From: Citrobacter telavivensis
GTDB taxonomy: Bacteria; Pseudomonadota; Gammaproteobacteria; Enterobacterales; Enterobacteriaceae
Reading direction: 5' to 3'
Assembly: GCA_009363175.1 (NCBI GenBank)
Contig: CP045205.1
Span: 2,356,001 to 2,420,000, forward strand
DNA: 64,000 nucleotides
The position numbers and the translations under genes are program-made. Of this stretch, positions 34,307 to 43,540 are shown piece by piece (the first letter of the stretch is position 1; every line of letters starts with the position of its first letter). The notes under the pieces were generated by a model. That model did no database searches, was not told the DNA's origin, and saw only the letters and a list, made by a program, of their open reading frames with translations.

Positions 34307-36028
34307 TTAATCTGAAGACGGTACTTTCCAGAATTTTTGCTTACTGGTCTTGCCAATTCCGGGATTCATACTGTTGGTCGGGTCATTTTCGCGATAAAAA
34401 CGGGTCAGTGCGGGCGGTGCTTCATACAGATGCCCGACGTTATGCTCAGCCGGGTATTGCGCGCCGCGCTGTTGCAGCAGTTCCAGCATTTGTGCTTTCA
34501 GCGCGTGAGCATCCACACCTTTCTTCACGATATAATCCTGATGGAAGACGTAGCACATAAAGTGCCCGTAATAGAGTTTATGCACCAGTTGGTTATCCAT
34601 CTCCGCCGGCAGATGTTCGTACCATTCGGTGTCATTGCGGCGCAGTGCGATGTCCAGCGCCAGAATATCCTCCACCTCGTCAGCATGAACTGCCTGATAG
34701 CGAATGGCTGCGCCAGCCGCTGCGAAGCGGTGCAGGAAGGCTTTGCTACCTTCTTCCGGCGTGCAGGCAAAGAAATCGCCTTCTGCGGTTTTAAAGAATT
34801 CGGTGAGCCAGCTTTGCGCTTCCGCGACGCCATCGCCCGCCATTTTTAACAGCAGATGATGTTCATATTTATCGCGCCAGCTTTTCATCCGTGGCGGCAG
34901 ATGACTCGGGAACAGATGACCAAACTTCTGCATCGCGCGGTCGGTAAAGTGCGGACGGAAGAATTTCACCTTTTCCAGCATCGCGTCGGTGCGCCCCTTC
35001 AGGGTGAAGAAGAACGGCATTTTGTCGGTGCCGAGCTTATCAATCATCAGGAAAGTGTCTTTGCCGTACTGTTCGGCAATGTCGTAAATGTCGCGGTGCA
35101 TGTATTCACCCGCCACCGGCAGATTGTCGAACGTCGCCAGAATATGGCGGCGGATCTCCGTCAGCACCTCGGGTTGATTGGTGCCAATGTAAAATACCTG
35201 CTGTTTTTTTTCCGCTTCAAAGGTGTCGAGACGCACCGCAAAGACCGCCAGCTTTCCGGCACAGCCAGAAGATTCGAACAGGCGATCCGGATCGGCGTTA
35301 TAGCGTGCGGGCGTGTCGGCGTCGATGTCTCTGACGCGGGTGACGTAGTCGTGATCGTGGGCGTGTCGCCCGTCGTGGCGGACATTTTCCTCTTTGATCC
35401 GTTCATCGTCCAGTTGACTCAGGATCTGTTCTGGCGTTTGTCCCAGATCGATCCCCAGATGGTTAACCAGTTGCAGCTTGCCGTTTTCATCAATACGGGC
35501 AAACAGGGACATTTCGGTATACGCCGGGCCTCTTTGCACCAGCGAACCACCGGAGTTATTACAGATCCCGCCAATGACCGATGCGCCGATGCACGACGAA
35601 CCAATCACCGAGTGTGGCTCACGCCCCAGCGGCTTCAGCGCTTTTTCCAGCGAATACAACGTGGTGCCGGGATAGGCCAGCACCTGCTCGCCTTTGCCCA
35701 GCACGTGGAGCTTGTCGAGGCGCAGGGTGCTGATGATGACAATCTCGCGGTCATAATCATTACCGTTCGGCGTGGAGCCTTCGGTCAGGCCGGTATTGGC
35801 CGCCTGCATCAGGATAATTTTATCGGCGTTGACGCAGGCGTTCAGCACGCGCCAGAGTTCCAGCAGCGATCCGGGAAAGACTACCGCCAGAGCCTCGCCC
35901 TGACCGGAACGGAAACCCTTGCGATAGCGGGCGGTTTTTGCAGGGTCAGTCAGCAGGTGTGAATGTCCCACCAGGCGGGCGAGCTCATTCAGGAAGGTTT
36001 TATTATCAGTTGTTGTAATGGAAGACAT
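34307..36028 (-). CDS. dld: Quinone-dependent D-lactate dehydrogenase
   Basis: The ATG at 36028 (MSSITTTDNKTFLNELARLVGHSHLL) gives 573 aa, close to the 571 of E. coli; the frame to 36100 has no conserved residues. The N-terminal FAD-binding domain (about 40-220) includes QAANTGLTEGSTPNGNDYDREIV and the C-terminal half is the Dld membrane-binding domain. It is a peripheral inner-membrane flavoprotein that oxidises D-lactate to pyruvate and feeds electrons to quinone. A CAAGGAGTGG Shine-Dalgarno precedes the start. Confidence 0.96.
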   Translation of the reverse strand: MSSITTTDNKTFLNELARLVGHSHLLTDPAKTARYRKGFRSGQGEALAVVFPGSLLELWRVLNACVNADKIILMQAANTGLTEGSTPNGNDYDREIVIISTLRLDKLHVLGKGEQVLAYPGTTLYSLEKALKPLGREPHSVIGSSCIGASVIGGICNNSGGSLVQRGPAYTEMSLFARIDENGKLQLVNHLGIDLGQTPEQILSQLDDERIKEENVRHDGRHAHDHDYVTRVRDIDADTPARYNADPDRLFESSGCAGKLAVFAVRLDTFEAEKKQQVFYIGTNQPEVLTEIRRHILATFDNLPVAGEYMHRDIYDIAEQYGKDTFLMIDKLGTDKMPFFFTLKGRTDAMLEKVKFFRPHFTDRAMQKFGHLFPSHLPPRMKSWRDKYEHHLLLKMAGDGVAEAQSWLTEFFKTAEGDFFACTPEEGSKAFLHRFAAAGAAIRYQAVHADEVEDILALDIALRRNDTEWYEHLPAEMDNQLVHKLYYGHFMCYVFHQDYIVKKGVDAHALKAQMLELLQQRGAQYPAEHNVGHLYEAPPALTRFYRENDPTNSMNPGIGKTSKQKFWKVPSSD

Positions 36029-36244
36029 TCTCCACTCCTTGTGGTGGGACAAAATATCAGGTTCAAGCATAGCGCTTTGTATGACAATACGCTTTCTCAT
36101 TCACACTGTCTTTGAATTGGCGGCGTTGAAAATTAAGAGAATAACCTTAGCTTTCTGCCGCGCTGCCGTTTAGGCTTATGGCAAAATGCGGTTTTTGCTA
36201 TATTTTCGCTGCCACGTCGGGCTTTAGAGAAAGAGAGAATCAAC

Positions 36245-38542
36245 ATGAAATGGCTATGTTCTGTAGGTGTCGCAGTTAGTCTGGCGTTGCAACCAGCGCT
36301 GGCGGAGGAGCTGTTCGGTAACCATCCGCTGACGCCGGAAGCGCGGGATGCGTTTGTCACCCAGTTGCTGACGAAAATGACCGTCGATGAAAAGATTGGC
36401 CAGCTGCGTTTGATAAGCGTCGGCCCGGATAACCCGAAAGAAGCGATCCGCGAGATGATCAAAGACGGCCAGGTGGGCGCGATTTTCAACACCGTTACCC
36501 GTCAGGACATCCGTAAAATGCAGGATCAGGTGATGGAACTGAGCCGCCTGAAAATCCCTCTCTTTTTTGCCTATGACGTGCTGCACGGCCAGCGTACCGT
36601 CTTCCCGATTAGCCTTGGGCTGGCGTCCTCTTTTAACCTCGACGCGGTGAAAACCGTCGGACGCATCTCGGCGTATGAAGCTGCCGACGACGGCCTGAAT
36701 ATGACCTGGGCACCGATGGTCGATGTCTCCCGCGATCCGCGCTGGGGACGCGCCTCGGAAGGTTTTGGCGAAGATACCTATCTGACCTCCATCATGGGCA
36801 AAACGATGGTGGAAGCGATGCAGGGCAAAAGCCCGGCGGATCGCTATTCGGTGATGACCAGCGTGAAGCACTTCGCCGCCTACGGCGCCGTGGAGGGCGG
36901 TAAAGAGTACAACACCGTGGACATGAGTCCACAGCGCCTGTTTAACGACTATATGCCGCCGTACAAAGCCGGTCTGGATGCAGGCAGCGGCGCGGTGATG
37001 GTGGCGCTGAACTCGCTGAACGGCACGCCAGCGACCTCTGATTCCTGGCTGCTGAAGGACATTCTGCGCGATAAGTGGGGCTTTAAAGGCATTACCGTGT
37101 CCGATCACGGGGCCATCAAAGAGCTGATTAAACACGGCACCGCCGCCGATCCGGAAGATGCGGTGCGCGTGGCGCTCAAGTCCGGCATTAACATGAGCAT
37201 GAGCGACGAGTATTACAGCAAATACCTGCCGGGACTGATCAAATCCGGCAAAGTGACGATGGCGGAGCTGGATGACGCGGCGCGTCACGTGCTCAACGTG
37301 AAATATGACATGGGGCTGTTTAACGATCCGTACAGCCATCTGGGGGCGAAAGAGACCGATCCGGTGGATACCAACGCCGAAAGCCGACTGCACCGCAAAG
37401 AAGCACGTGAAGTCGCGCGTGAAAGCCTGGTGCTGCTGAAAAACCGCCTCGACACGCTGCCGCTAAAAAAATCGGGGACGATTGCGGTTGTCGGCCCGCT
37501 GGCTGGCAGCAAACGCGACGTGATGGGCAGCTGGTCTGCCGCAGGCGTGGCCGATCAGTCCATTACCGTTCTGACCGGCATTAAAAATGCTCTCGGCACA
37601 AACGGTAAGGTGGTGTACGCCCATGGGGCCAACGTCACCAACGATAATGACATTGTCACCTTCCTCAATCAGTACGAAGAGGCGGTGAAGGTGGACTCGC
37701 GTTCTCCTCAGGAGATGATTGATGAAGCCGTCGCGGCGGCGAAGCAGTCTGATGTGGTGGTTGCCGTGGTGGGTGAGGCACAGGGCATGGCGCATGAAGC
37801 GTCCAGCCGTACCGACATTACCCTGCCGCAGAGCCAGCGCGACCTGATCGCGGCGCTGAAAGCGACCGGAAAACCGCTGGTGCTGGTGCTGATGAACGGT
37901 CGTCCGCTGGCGCTGGTGAAAGAAGATCAACAGGCCGATGCGATTCTGGAAACCTGGTTTGCCGGTACGGAAGGGGGTAACGCGATTGCCGACGTCCTGT
38001 TTGGCGACTACAACCCGTCAGGCAAACTGCCGATGTCCTTCCCACGCTCGGTGGGGCAGATCCCGACCTATTACAGCCACCTCAACACCGGTCGTCCGTA
38101 TAACGCCGACAAGCCGAACAAGTACACCTCTCGCTACTTTGACGAAGCTAACGGCCCGCTCTATCCGTTTGGTTATGGCCTGAGCTACACCACGTTTACT
38201 GTTTCTGACGTGACGCTTTCTGCGCCGACCATGAAACGTGACGGCAGCGTGACGGCGAGTGTGAAGGTGACCAACACCGGCAAGCGTGAAGGTGAAACGG
38301 TGATCCAGCTGTACGTGCAGGACGTCACGGCTTCCCTGAGTCGTCCGGTGAAAGAGCTGAAAGGCTTTAAGAAAGTGAACCTGAAACCCGGCGAAACGCA
38401 GACCGTCAGCTTCCCGATTGATATCAACGCGCTGAAGTTCTGGAATCAGCAGATGACGTTCGATGCCGAACCCGGCAAGTTCAACGTCTTTATCGGCGTC
38501 GATTCTGCCCGCGTGAAGCAGGGATCGTTTGAATTGCTGTGA
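36245..38542 (+). CDS. bglX: Periplasmic beta-glucosidase, GH3
   Basis: The 765-aa length equals E. coli BglX. A signal peptide (MKWLCSVGVAVSLALQPALAEE) is followed by the GH3 N-terminal barrel, with KHFAAYGAVEGGKEYN and the nucleophile aspartate in KGITVSDHGAI. The GH3 C-terminal domain comes next (from about residue 390) and a fibronectin III-like domain completes the protein (from about 650, VKVTNTGKREGETVIQLYV). It hydrolyses beta-glucosides in the periplasm. The gene stands alone and is divergent from dld. Confidence 0.97.
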   Translation: MKWLCSVGVAVSLALQPALAEELFGNHPLTPEARDAFVTQLLTKMTVDEKIGQLRLISVGPDNPKEAIREMIKDGQVGAIFNTVTRQDIRKMQDQVMELSRLKIPLFFAYDVLHGQRTVFPISLGLASSFNLDAVKTVGRISAYEAADDGLNMTWAPMVDVSRDPRWGRASEGFGEDTYLTSIMGKTMVEAMQGKSPADRYSVMTSVKHFAAYGAVEGGKEYNTVDMSPQRLFNDYMPPYKAGLDAGSGAVMVALNSLNGTPATSDSWLLKDILRDKWGFKGITVSDHGAIKELIKHGTAADPEDAVRVALKSGINMSMSDEYYSKYLPGLIKSGKVTMAELDDAARHVLNVKYDMGLFNDPYSHLGAKETDPVDTNAESRLHRKEAREVARESLVLLKNRLDTLPLKKSGTIAVVGPLAGSKRDVMGSWSAAGVADQSITVLTGIKNALGTNGKVVYAHGANVTNDNDIVTFLNQYEEAVKVDSRSPQEMIDEAVAAAKQSDVVVAVVGEAQGMAHEASSRTDITLPQSQRDLIAALKATGKPLVLVLMNGRPLALVKEDQQADAILETWFAGTEGGNAIADVLFGDYNPSGKLPMSFPRSVGQIPTYYSHLNTGRPYNADKPNKYTSRYFDEANGPLYPFGYGLSYTTFTVSDVTLSAPTMKRDGSVTASVKVTNTGKREGETVIQLYVQDVTASLSRPVKELKGFKKVNLKPGETQTVSFPIDINALKFWNQQMTFDAEPGKFNVFIGVDSARVKQGSFELL

Positions 38543-38550
38543 TCGGCGTA

Positions 38551-38584
38551 AGGGGGCGTTCCCGCGTGGATTCCCCCTGTTTTT
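38551..38584 (+). terminator. Terminator after bglX
   Basis: AGGGGG (38551-38556) pairs with CCCCCT (38573-38578) around a GC-rich loop, followed by GTTTTT. It lies 8 bases after the bglX stop. The stem is short, so confidence is moderate. Confidence 0.65.
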
Positions 38585-38684
38585 CCCCCCGAAAAAACCG
38601 AAATGTCGGGTTAACGGAATACTTTTCGACTATGCTTTTCCCTCAAGTCGCTGAAAAAGTCGACAAAAAGATGAGGAAAGCATC

Positions 38685-39602
38685 ATGACAATCTCAAAGA
38701 TTTGGGCCGGTTCGCTGGCGCTGTTAGCGGCAGTGAGCTTACCCTTGCAGGCGGCGTCGCCGGTGAAGGTTGGGTCGAAAATTGATACCGAAGGCGCGCT
38801 GCTTGGCAACATCATTTTGCAGGTGCTGGAAAGCCACGGCGTCAAAACGGTCAATAAAGTCCAGTTAGGTACCACGCCGGTCGTGCGCGGTGCGATCACC
38901 TCAGGCGAACTGGATATCTACCCTGAATACACCGGTAATGGCGCGTTCTTCTTCAAAGATGAAAACGATCCGGCATGGAAAAATGCACAAGCAGGCTTTG
39001 AGAAAGTCAAAAAACTCGATGCAGAGCAGAATAAGCTGGTCTGGTTAACACCGGCACCGGCCAATAATACCTGGACTATCGCGGTGCGAAGCGATGTCGC
39101 CGAAAAGAATAAACTCACCTCGCTGGCCGATCTCGGACGCTATCTGAAAGAGGGCGGTACCTTCAAACTGGCCGCCTCCGCCGAATTTATCGAACGTGCT
39201 GACGCGCTGCCCGCGTTCGAAAAAGCCTACGATTTTACGCTCGATCAGACGCAACTGCTTTCACTGGCGGGCGGTGACACGGCGGTGACCATCAAAGCAG
39301 CCGCGCAGCAAACGTCCGGCGTCAACGCCGCGATGGCCTACGGGACGGATGGTCCGGTCGCCGCACTGGGCTTGCAGACGTTAAGCGATCCCAAAGGCGT
39401 TCAGCCCATTTATGCGCCAGCCCCTGTGGTGCGTGAGGCGGTGTTGAAGGCGTACCCGCAGATGGCGGAATGGCTGCAACCTGTGTTTGCCAGCCTGGAT
39501 GAAAAAACGTTGCAACAACTCAATGCCAGTATTGCCGTTGAAGGGTTAGATGCAAAAAAAGTGGCGGCAGATTATCTGAAACAAAAGGGATGGGTGAAAT
39601 AA
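38685..39602 (+). CDS. osmF: Osmoprotectant ABC importer, periplasmic binding protein
   Basis: A 305-aa protein with a signal peptide (AVSLPLQAASPVKVGSK) and an OpuAC/ProX-like substrate-binding domain containing KIDTEGALLGNIILQVLE and SGELDIYPEYTGNGAFF. YehZ (OsmF) is the binding component of the low-affinity glycine betaine system YehZYXW. In E. coli the operon depends on RpoS; CTATGCTTTTC about 50 bases upstream resembles a sigma-S -10 element, but this was not tested. GATGAGGAAAGC precedes the ATG. Confidence 0.93.
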   Translation: MTISKIWAGSLALLAAVSLPLQAASPVKVGSKIDTEGALLGNIILQVLESHGVKTVNKVQLGTTPVVRGAITSGELDIYPEYTGNGAFFFKDENDPAWKNAQAGFEKVKKLDAEQNKLVWLTPAPANNTWTIAVRSDVAEKNKLTSLADLGRYLKEGGTFKLAASAEFIERADALPAFEKAYDFTLDQTQLLSLAGGDTAVTIKAAAQQTSGVNAAMAYGTDGPVAALGLQTLSDPKGVQPIYAPAPVVREAVLKAYPQMAEWLQPVFASLDEKTLQQLNASIAVEGLDAKKVAADYLKQKGWVK

Positions 39603-39626
39603 AGGGACTGAAAAAGGTTGGGTGAC

Positions 39627-40784
39627 GTGTCAAAAGTCAGTATTCAGCGCGTACTGCTGCTGCTGGTTGTTCTTTCAGCCGCCGCCGTTGCGCTGCCGTT
39701 TGTGAACTATGCCCCGAATCGCCTGGTGTCGGGAGAGGGGCGACAGCTCTGGACGCTCTGGCCCGGTTCGGTGTCGATGCTCACCGGCGCGGGTTGCGCC
39801 CTGCTGGCATTGTGCTTCGTGCCGGGAAGAAAAGGGGCGCTGTGTACGCTGGTGGTGGCACAACTGCTGGTGATCCTGATGCTGTGGAGCGTGGGTAAGG
39901 CGGCGACACATCTGGCAGAAACGGGAACGCCGCTGGCGCGAACCAGCGTGGGAAGCGGTCTCTGGCTGGGGCTCGCGCTGGGATTACTGGCCTGCAGCGA
40001 CGCTATCAGACGTATTACCGCACAGCCACTCTGGCGCTGGGTTTTACATGCGCAGTTGGCGATTATTCCCGTCTCACTCTTGCTGACGGGGACGTTCGAT
40101 GACCTCTCTTTACTCAAAGAGTACGCTAATCGTCAGGATGTCTTTGATGATGCGCTGGCCCAGCATCTGACGTTGCTGTTGGGTACCGTGCTGCCCGCGC
40201 TGGCGATAGGCATTCCCCTTGGAATCTGGTGTTATTTTTCCACCGCCCGCCAGGGGCCGGTGTTTACCGTCCTCAATGTGATTCAAACCGTTCCTTCCGT
40301 CGCGCTGTTCGGCCTGTTGATTGCACCGCTTGCCGGGCTGGTAAAGGCGTTCCCCTGGCTTGCAACGGTGGGCGTGGCGGGAACCGGTCTGACCCCGGCG
40401 CTGATCGCGCTGGTGCTGTACGCGCTCTTGCCGCTGGTTCGCGGCGTGGTGGCCGGGCTGAATCAGGTTCCCCGCGATGTCCTGGAAAGCGCCCGCGCGA
40501 TGGGGATGAGCATCGCGCAGCGCTTTCTACACGTTCAGCTTCCGCTGGCACTGCCGGTCTTTTTACGTAGCCTGCGGGTGGTGATGGTGCAGACCGTCGG
40601 GATGGCCGTCATCGCCGCGCTGATTGGCGCCGGTGGTTTTGGCGCGCTGGTGTTTCAGGGACTGCTCAGCAGCGCCGTGGATCTGGTGCTGCTGGGCGTG
40701 ATCCCGGTCATTGCGCTGGCGGTACTGATTGATGCGCTGTTTGATTTAGGGAATGCTCTGCTGAAGGTAACCCACCATGATTGA
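39627..40784 (+). CDS. yehY: Osmoprotectant ABC importer, permease YehY
   Basis: A GTG at 39627 (VSKVSIQRVLLLLVVLSA) is taken as start because AAGG lies 9 bases upstream and the length becomes 385 aa, equal to E. coli YehY; a TTG at 39618 is possible. The N-terminal half has several extra membrane segments. The C-terminal half is the permease domain with GIPLGIWCYFSTARQG and the ATPase-coupling EAA-type loop DVLESARAMGMSIAQRFLHVQLPLALP. It overlaps yehX by 8 bases. Confidence 0.92.
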   Translation: MSKVSIQRVLLLLVVLSAAAVALPFVNYAPNRLVSGEGRQLWTLWPGSVSMLTGAGCALLALCFVPGRKGALCTLVVAQLLVILMLWSVGKAATHLAETGTPLARTSVGSGLWLGLALGLLACSDAIRRITAQPLWRWVLHAQLAIIPVSLLLTGTFDDLSLLKEYANRQDVFDDALAQHLTLLLGTVLPALAIGIPLGIWCYFSTARQGPVFTVLNVIQTVPSVALFGLLIAPLAGLVKAFPWLATVGVAGTGLTPALIALVLYALLPLVRGVVAGLNQVPRDVLESARAMGMSIAQRFLHVQLPLALPVFLRSLRVVMVQTVGMAVIAALIGAGGFGALVFQGLLSSAVDLVLLGVIPVIALAVLIDALFDLGNALLKVTHHD

Positions 40785-41724
40785 ATTTAGCCACGTGAAT
40801 AAAGCCTTTGGTGAGCACAAGGCGGTTAGCGACCTGAATCTGCACGTTAAGGAAGGCAGTTTCTCGGTACTGATTGGCACCTCAGGTTCGGGGAAATCCA
40901 CCACTCTGAAAATGATTAACCGGCTCGTGGAGCATGACAGCGGCAGAATTCGCTTTGCTGGTGAGGAAATTCGCAGTCTGCCGGTACTGGAACTGCGTCG
41001 GCGGATGGGCTACGCGATTCAGTCGATTGGCCTGTTTCCGCACTGGACGGTGGCGCAGAACATCGCCACCGTCCCGCAATTGCTGAAGTGGCCGCGCAGA
41101 AAAATTGATGAGCGGGTGGAGGAATTAATGGCGCTGCTCGGGCTGGAAGTCGTGTTGCGCGAGCGCTATCCGCATCAGCTTTCCGGTGGACAGCAGCAGC
41201 GCGTGGGCGTGGCGCGCGCGCTGGCTGCCGATCCGCAGGTGCTGCTGATGGATGAACCTTTCGGCGCGCTGGATCCGGTCACCCGTGGGGCGTTGCAGCA
41301 GGAGATGACCCGCATCCACCGTCTGTTGGGGCGGACCATTGTGCTGGTCACGCATGATATTGATGAAGCGCTGCGCCTGGCGGAGCATCTGGTGCTGATG
41401 GACGGCGGAGAAGTTGTTCAGCAGGGGACGCCGCTGGCGATGCTGACGGCACCGGCGAATGACTTTGTGCAACAGTTTTTTGGTCGCAGTGAGTTGGGAG
41501 TACGGTTACTGTCGCTGCGAACCGTGGCTGACTATGTGCGCCGGGATGAACAGATTGCCGGGGAGGCGTTGACCGAAGAGATGACGCTGCGCGATGCGCT
41601 TTCCGCGTTTGTCGCGCGCGGGTGCGACGTGTTACCGGTGGTCAATCAGCAGGGCATTGTCTGTGGGACGCTTCATTTTCGCGACCTGCTACTGGAGACG
41701 CTAACGCATGAAACGACTGTCTGA
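40777..41724 (+). CDS. yehX: Osmoprotectant ABC importer, ATPase YehX
   Basis: The 315-aa ATPase has Walker A GTSGSGKST, signature LSGGQQQRVGVARAL, Walker B VLLMDEPFGALD and switch histidine in VLVTHDIDEALRLAEH. A C-terminal region of about 75 residues with CBS-like sequence (MTLRDALSAFVARGCDVLPVVNQQG) is typical of the OpuA/ProV type and may sense ionic strength. The start overlaps yehY and the end overlaps yehW by 17 bases, so translation is coupled throughout. Confidence 0.95.
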   Translation: MIEFSHVNKAFGEHKAVSDLNLHVKEGSFSVLIGTSGSGKSTTLKMINRLVEHDSGRIRFAGEEIRSLPVLELRRRMGYAIQSIGLFPHWTVAQNIATVPQLLKWPRRKIDERVEELMALLGLEVVLRERYPHQLSGGQQQRVGVARALAADPQVLLMDEPFGALDPVTRGALQQEMTRIHRLLGRTIVLVTHDIDEALRLAEHLVLMDGGEVVQQGTPLAMLTAPANDFVQQFFGRSELGVRLLSLRTVADYVRRDEQIAGEALTEEMTLRDALSAFVARGCDVLPVVNQQGIVCGTLHFRDLLLETLTHETTV

Positions 41725-42439
41725 CCCGCTGCTCTGGTTGATCGCACTCTTCCTGCTGATGCTGTTGGGGTTACCGCACAGCCAGGCGATTTTTGCCAGT
41801 CTGTTTCCTGAACTTCCGCGCCCGGTTTATCAGCAGGAAAGCTTTCTCGCGCTGGCGCTGGCCCATTTCTGGCTGGTCGCGGTGTCGAGCCTGTTTGCCG
41901 TGGTGATTGGCGTGGGCGCCGCAATTGTGGTGACACGACCAAAAGGACGGGAGTTCCGCCCGCTGGTGGAGACCATTGCTGCCGTTGGACAAACCTTTCC
42001 GCCCGTCGCGGTGCTGGCGATCGCGGTGCCGGTGATGGGATTTGGTCAGAAACCGGCCATTATTGCGCTGATCCTGTACGGCGTGTTACCCATCCTGCAG
42101 GCGACGCTGGCGGGACTGGGGTCGATTGAGGACAGCGTGCGCAACATTGCCAGCGGAATGGGGATGAGCCCGGGACAACAGTTGCGAAAGGTGGAGTTGC
42201 CGCTGGCGGCGCCGGTGATTCTGGCAGGGGTACGGACGTCGGTGATTATCAATATTGGCACCGCGACTATCGCGTCAACGGTGGGGGCCAGCACGCTTGG
42301 CACACCGATTATCATCGGTCTGAGCGGATTCAACACGGCGTATGTTATTCAGGGCGCGCTGCTGGTCGCGCTGGCGGCGATCGTCGTAGACCGCCTGTTC
42401 GAGCGGTTAGTGCAGCGCCTTAGCCGGCACGCAAAATGA
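41708..42439 (+). CDS. yehW: Osmoprotectant ABC importer, permease YehW
   Basis: The 243-aa membrane protein has five or six hydrophobic segments and the BPD-transporter coupling loop SVRNIASGMGMSPGQQLRKVELPLAAPVIL. It forms the translocation pore with YehY. It is the last gene of yehZYXW. Its 3' end overlaps the end of the convergent tiny gene yohO by 20 bases, an arrangement also seen in E. coli. Confidence 0.95.
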   Translation: MKRLSDPLLWLIALFLLMLLGLPHSQAIFASLFPELPRPVYQQESFLALALAHFWLVAVSSLFAVVIGVGAAIVVTRPKGREFRPLVETIAAVGQTFPPVAVLAIAVPVMGFGQKPAIIALILYGVLPILQATLAGLGSIEDSVRNIASGMGMSPGQQLRKVELPLAAPVILAGVRTSVIINIGTATIASTVGASTLGTPIIIGLSGFNTAYVIQGALLVALAAIVVDRLFERLVQRLSRHAK

Positions 42440-42527
42440 AGGTATAGCCTGCGAGCATCACACCGCCAATACCGCCGATGGCCATGAGTAAAAAGAGGGT
42501 GATGACACCGATTTTCGCTACGCTCAT
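42420..42527 (-). CDS. yohO: Small membrane protein YohO (35 aa)
   Basis: Read on the minus strand from 42527 it gives MSVAKIGVITLFLLMAIGGI and continues GVMLAGYTFILRAG, 35 residues and TAA. This is nearly identical to E. coli YohO as remembered, and it occupies the same place between yehW and mlrA. AAGGAGAAC lies just before the ATG, a good Shine-Dalgarno. The product is a single membrane segment of unknown function. Confidence 0.9.
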   Translation of the reverse strand: MSVAKIGVITLFLLMAIGGIGGVMLAGYTFILRAG

Positions 42528-42586
42528 GATGTTCTCCTTATGTTAACTCAGAGATTATACAGAGAAGCGTAGCTGTTAATGAATCA

Positions 42587-43318
42587 TTAAATGCCAAGTG
42601 GATAAATATCGTGTCCTTCCGCGCGCCAGGCATTCAGCTGCTGCTGCTGTGCCGACGTCTGATTTTCGCCGCACCACACCAGTAGGGTTCGCCCCTCAAA
42701 CAGGTCCGGGCGAAACTGGCTCAGCGAATGCGCCAGTACGTCAACCCGCCATCCCTGCTGGCTGGCAACCCAACCTTCCAACCACAGACGCGTGGTATCG
42801 TGAATATTCCAGCCCACGACCAGCGCATCTTTGCCCTGTTTTTTTCTGGCCGAGGCGAGGCAAATGGCGATGTAGTTGATCAACACACCGTCAAGGATCC
42901 CCAATAGCGCCAGTAGTGTGGGCTGTTGGCACTGTAACCGCCGACGTAGCGGAAGAAAAAGGTGGGTGGTTAGCGTCTGCGCGGGGTAATCCTGTCCACG
43001 CTCTTTTAGCCAGACCCGGAGACTGTGCAGATTGTTATTTTGCAGATAGTGCAGCAGGGTTTCCTGTTGTTCACGCCATCCGTTTTGCAGGTCCACGTTC
43101 TCATTGCTCAACAGCATCTTGACTTTGCCGACCTGCACCCCGTTATCAATCCAGCGTTTGATTTCGCGGATCCTGTCGATATCTGAATCATTGAACAGGC
43201 GATGTCCGCCGTCGGTCCGCTGCGGTTTCAATAATCCATAACGCCGCTGCCACGCGCGGAGCGTAACGGGGTTAATATCACAAAGCAAAGCCACTTCACC
43301 TATGGTGTAAAGCGCCAT
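42587..43318 (-). CDS. mlrA: MerR-like regulator MlrA
   Basis: The second ATG (43318) is chosen because the product MALYTIGEVALLCDINPVTLRAWQRRYGLLKP then has the 243 residues of E. coli MlrA. The first 70 residues are a MerR-type winged HTH with TDGGHRLFNDSDIDRI. The C-terminal part is a degenerate B12-binding-like domain. MlrA activates csgD and therefore curli and biofilm under RpoS and c-di-GMP signalling. It is divergent from btsS. Confidence 0.95.
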   Translation of the reverse strand: MALYTIGEVALLCDINPVTLRAWQRRYGLLKPQRTDGGHRLFNDSDIDRIREIKRWIDNGVQVGKVKMLLSNENVDLQNGWREQQETLLHYLQNNNLHSLRVWLKERGQDYPAQTLTTHLFLPLRRRLQCQQPTLLALLGILDGVLINYIAICLASARKKQGKDALVVGWNIHDTTRLWLEGWVASQQGWRVDVLAHSLSQFRPDLFEGRTLLVWCGENQTSAQQQQLNAWRAEGHDIYPLGI

Positions 43319-43540
43319 CATTTTATCCTTGCTCGCGAGGTCCCAGTCTAACTTTAGTCGCTCTTTTTCGAACCAGGTAGTTTTGTCTGTTTTTTAATCA
43401 AAGGAGGCGTGATATTGTATTCACACGGACACTTTTGAGTGATCGTTCTCACGAATTCATCTTTTTTTGCAACAGTTCAAAGAAAGATCAACGTAGTCGA
43501 TGTATGTTACGCGGTTTTAAACGCAGTGTGGTTTGCGGGT

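Noticed and set aside
34856..35962. A 368-codon open frame on the plus strand opposite dld
   Set aside because: It lies fully antisense to dld, whose protein is clearly conserved. The translation is Arg/Gln/His/Val-rich without any domain, as expected for a shadow of GC-rich codons.
36254..37393. A 379-codon open frame antisense to bglX
   Set aside because: bglX is full length and conserved. The antisense product is rich in His, Arg and Gln and matches no family, so it is a shadow frame.
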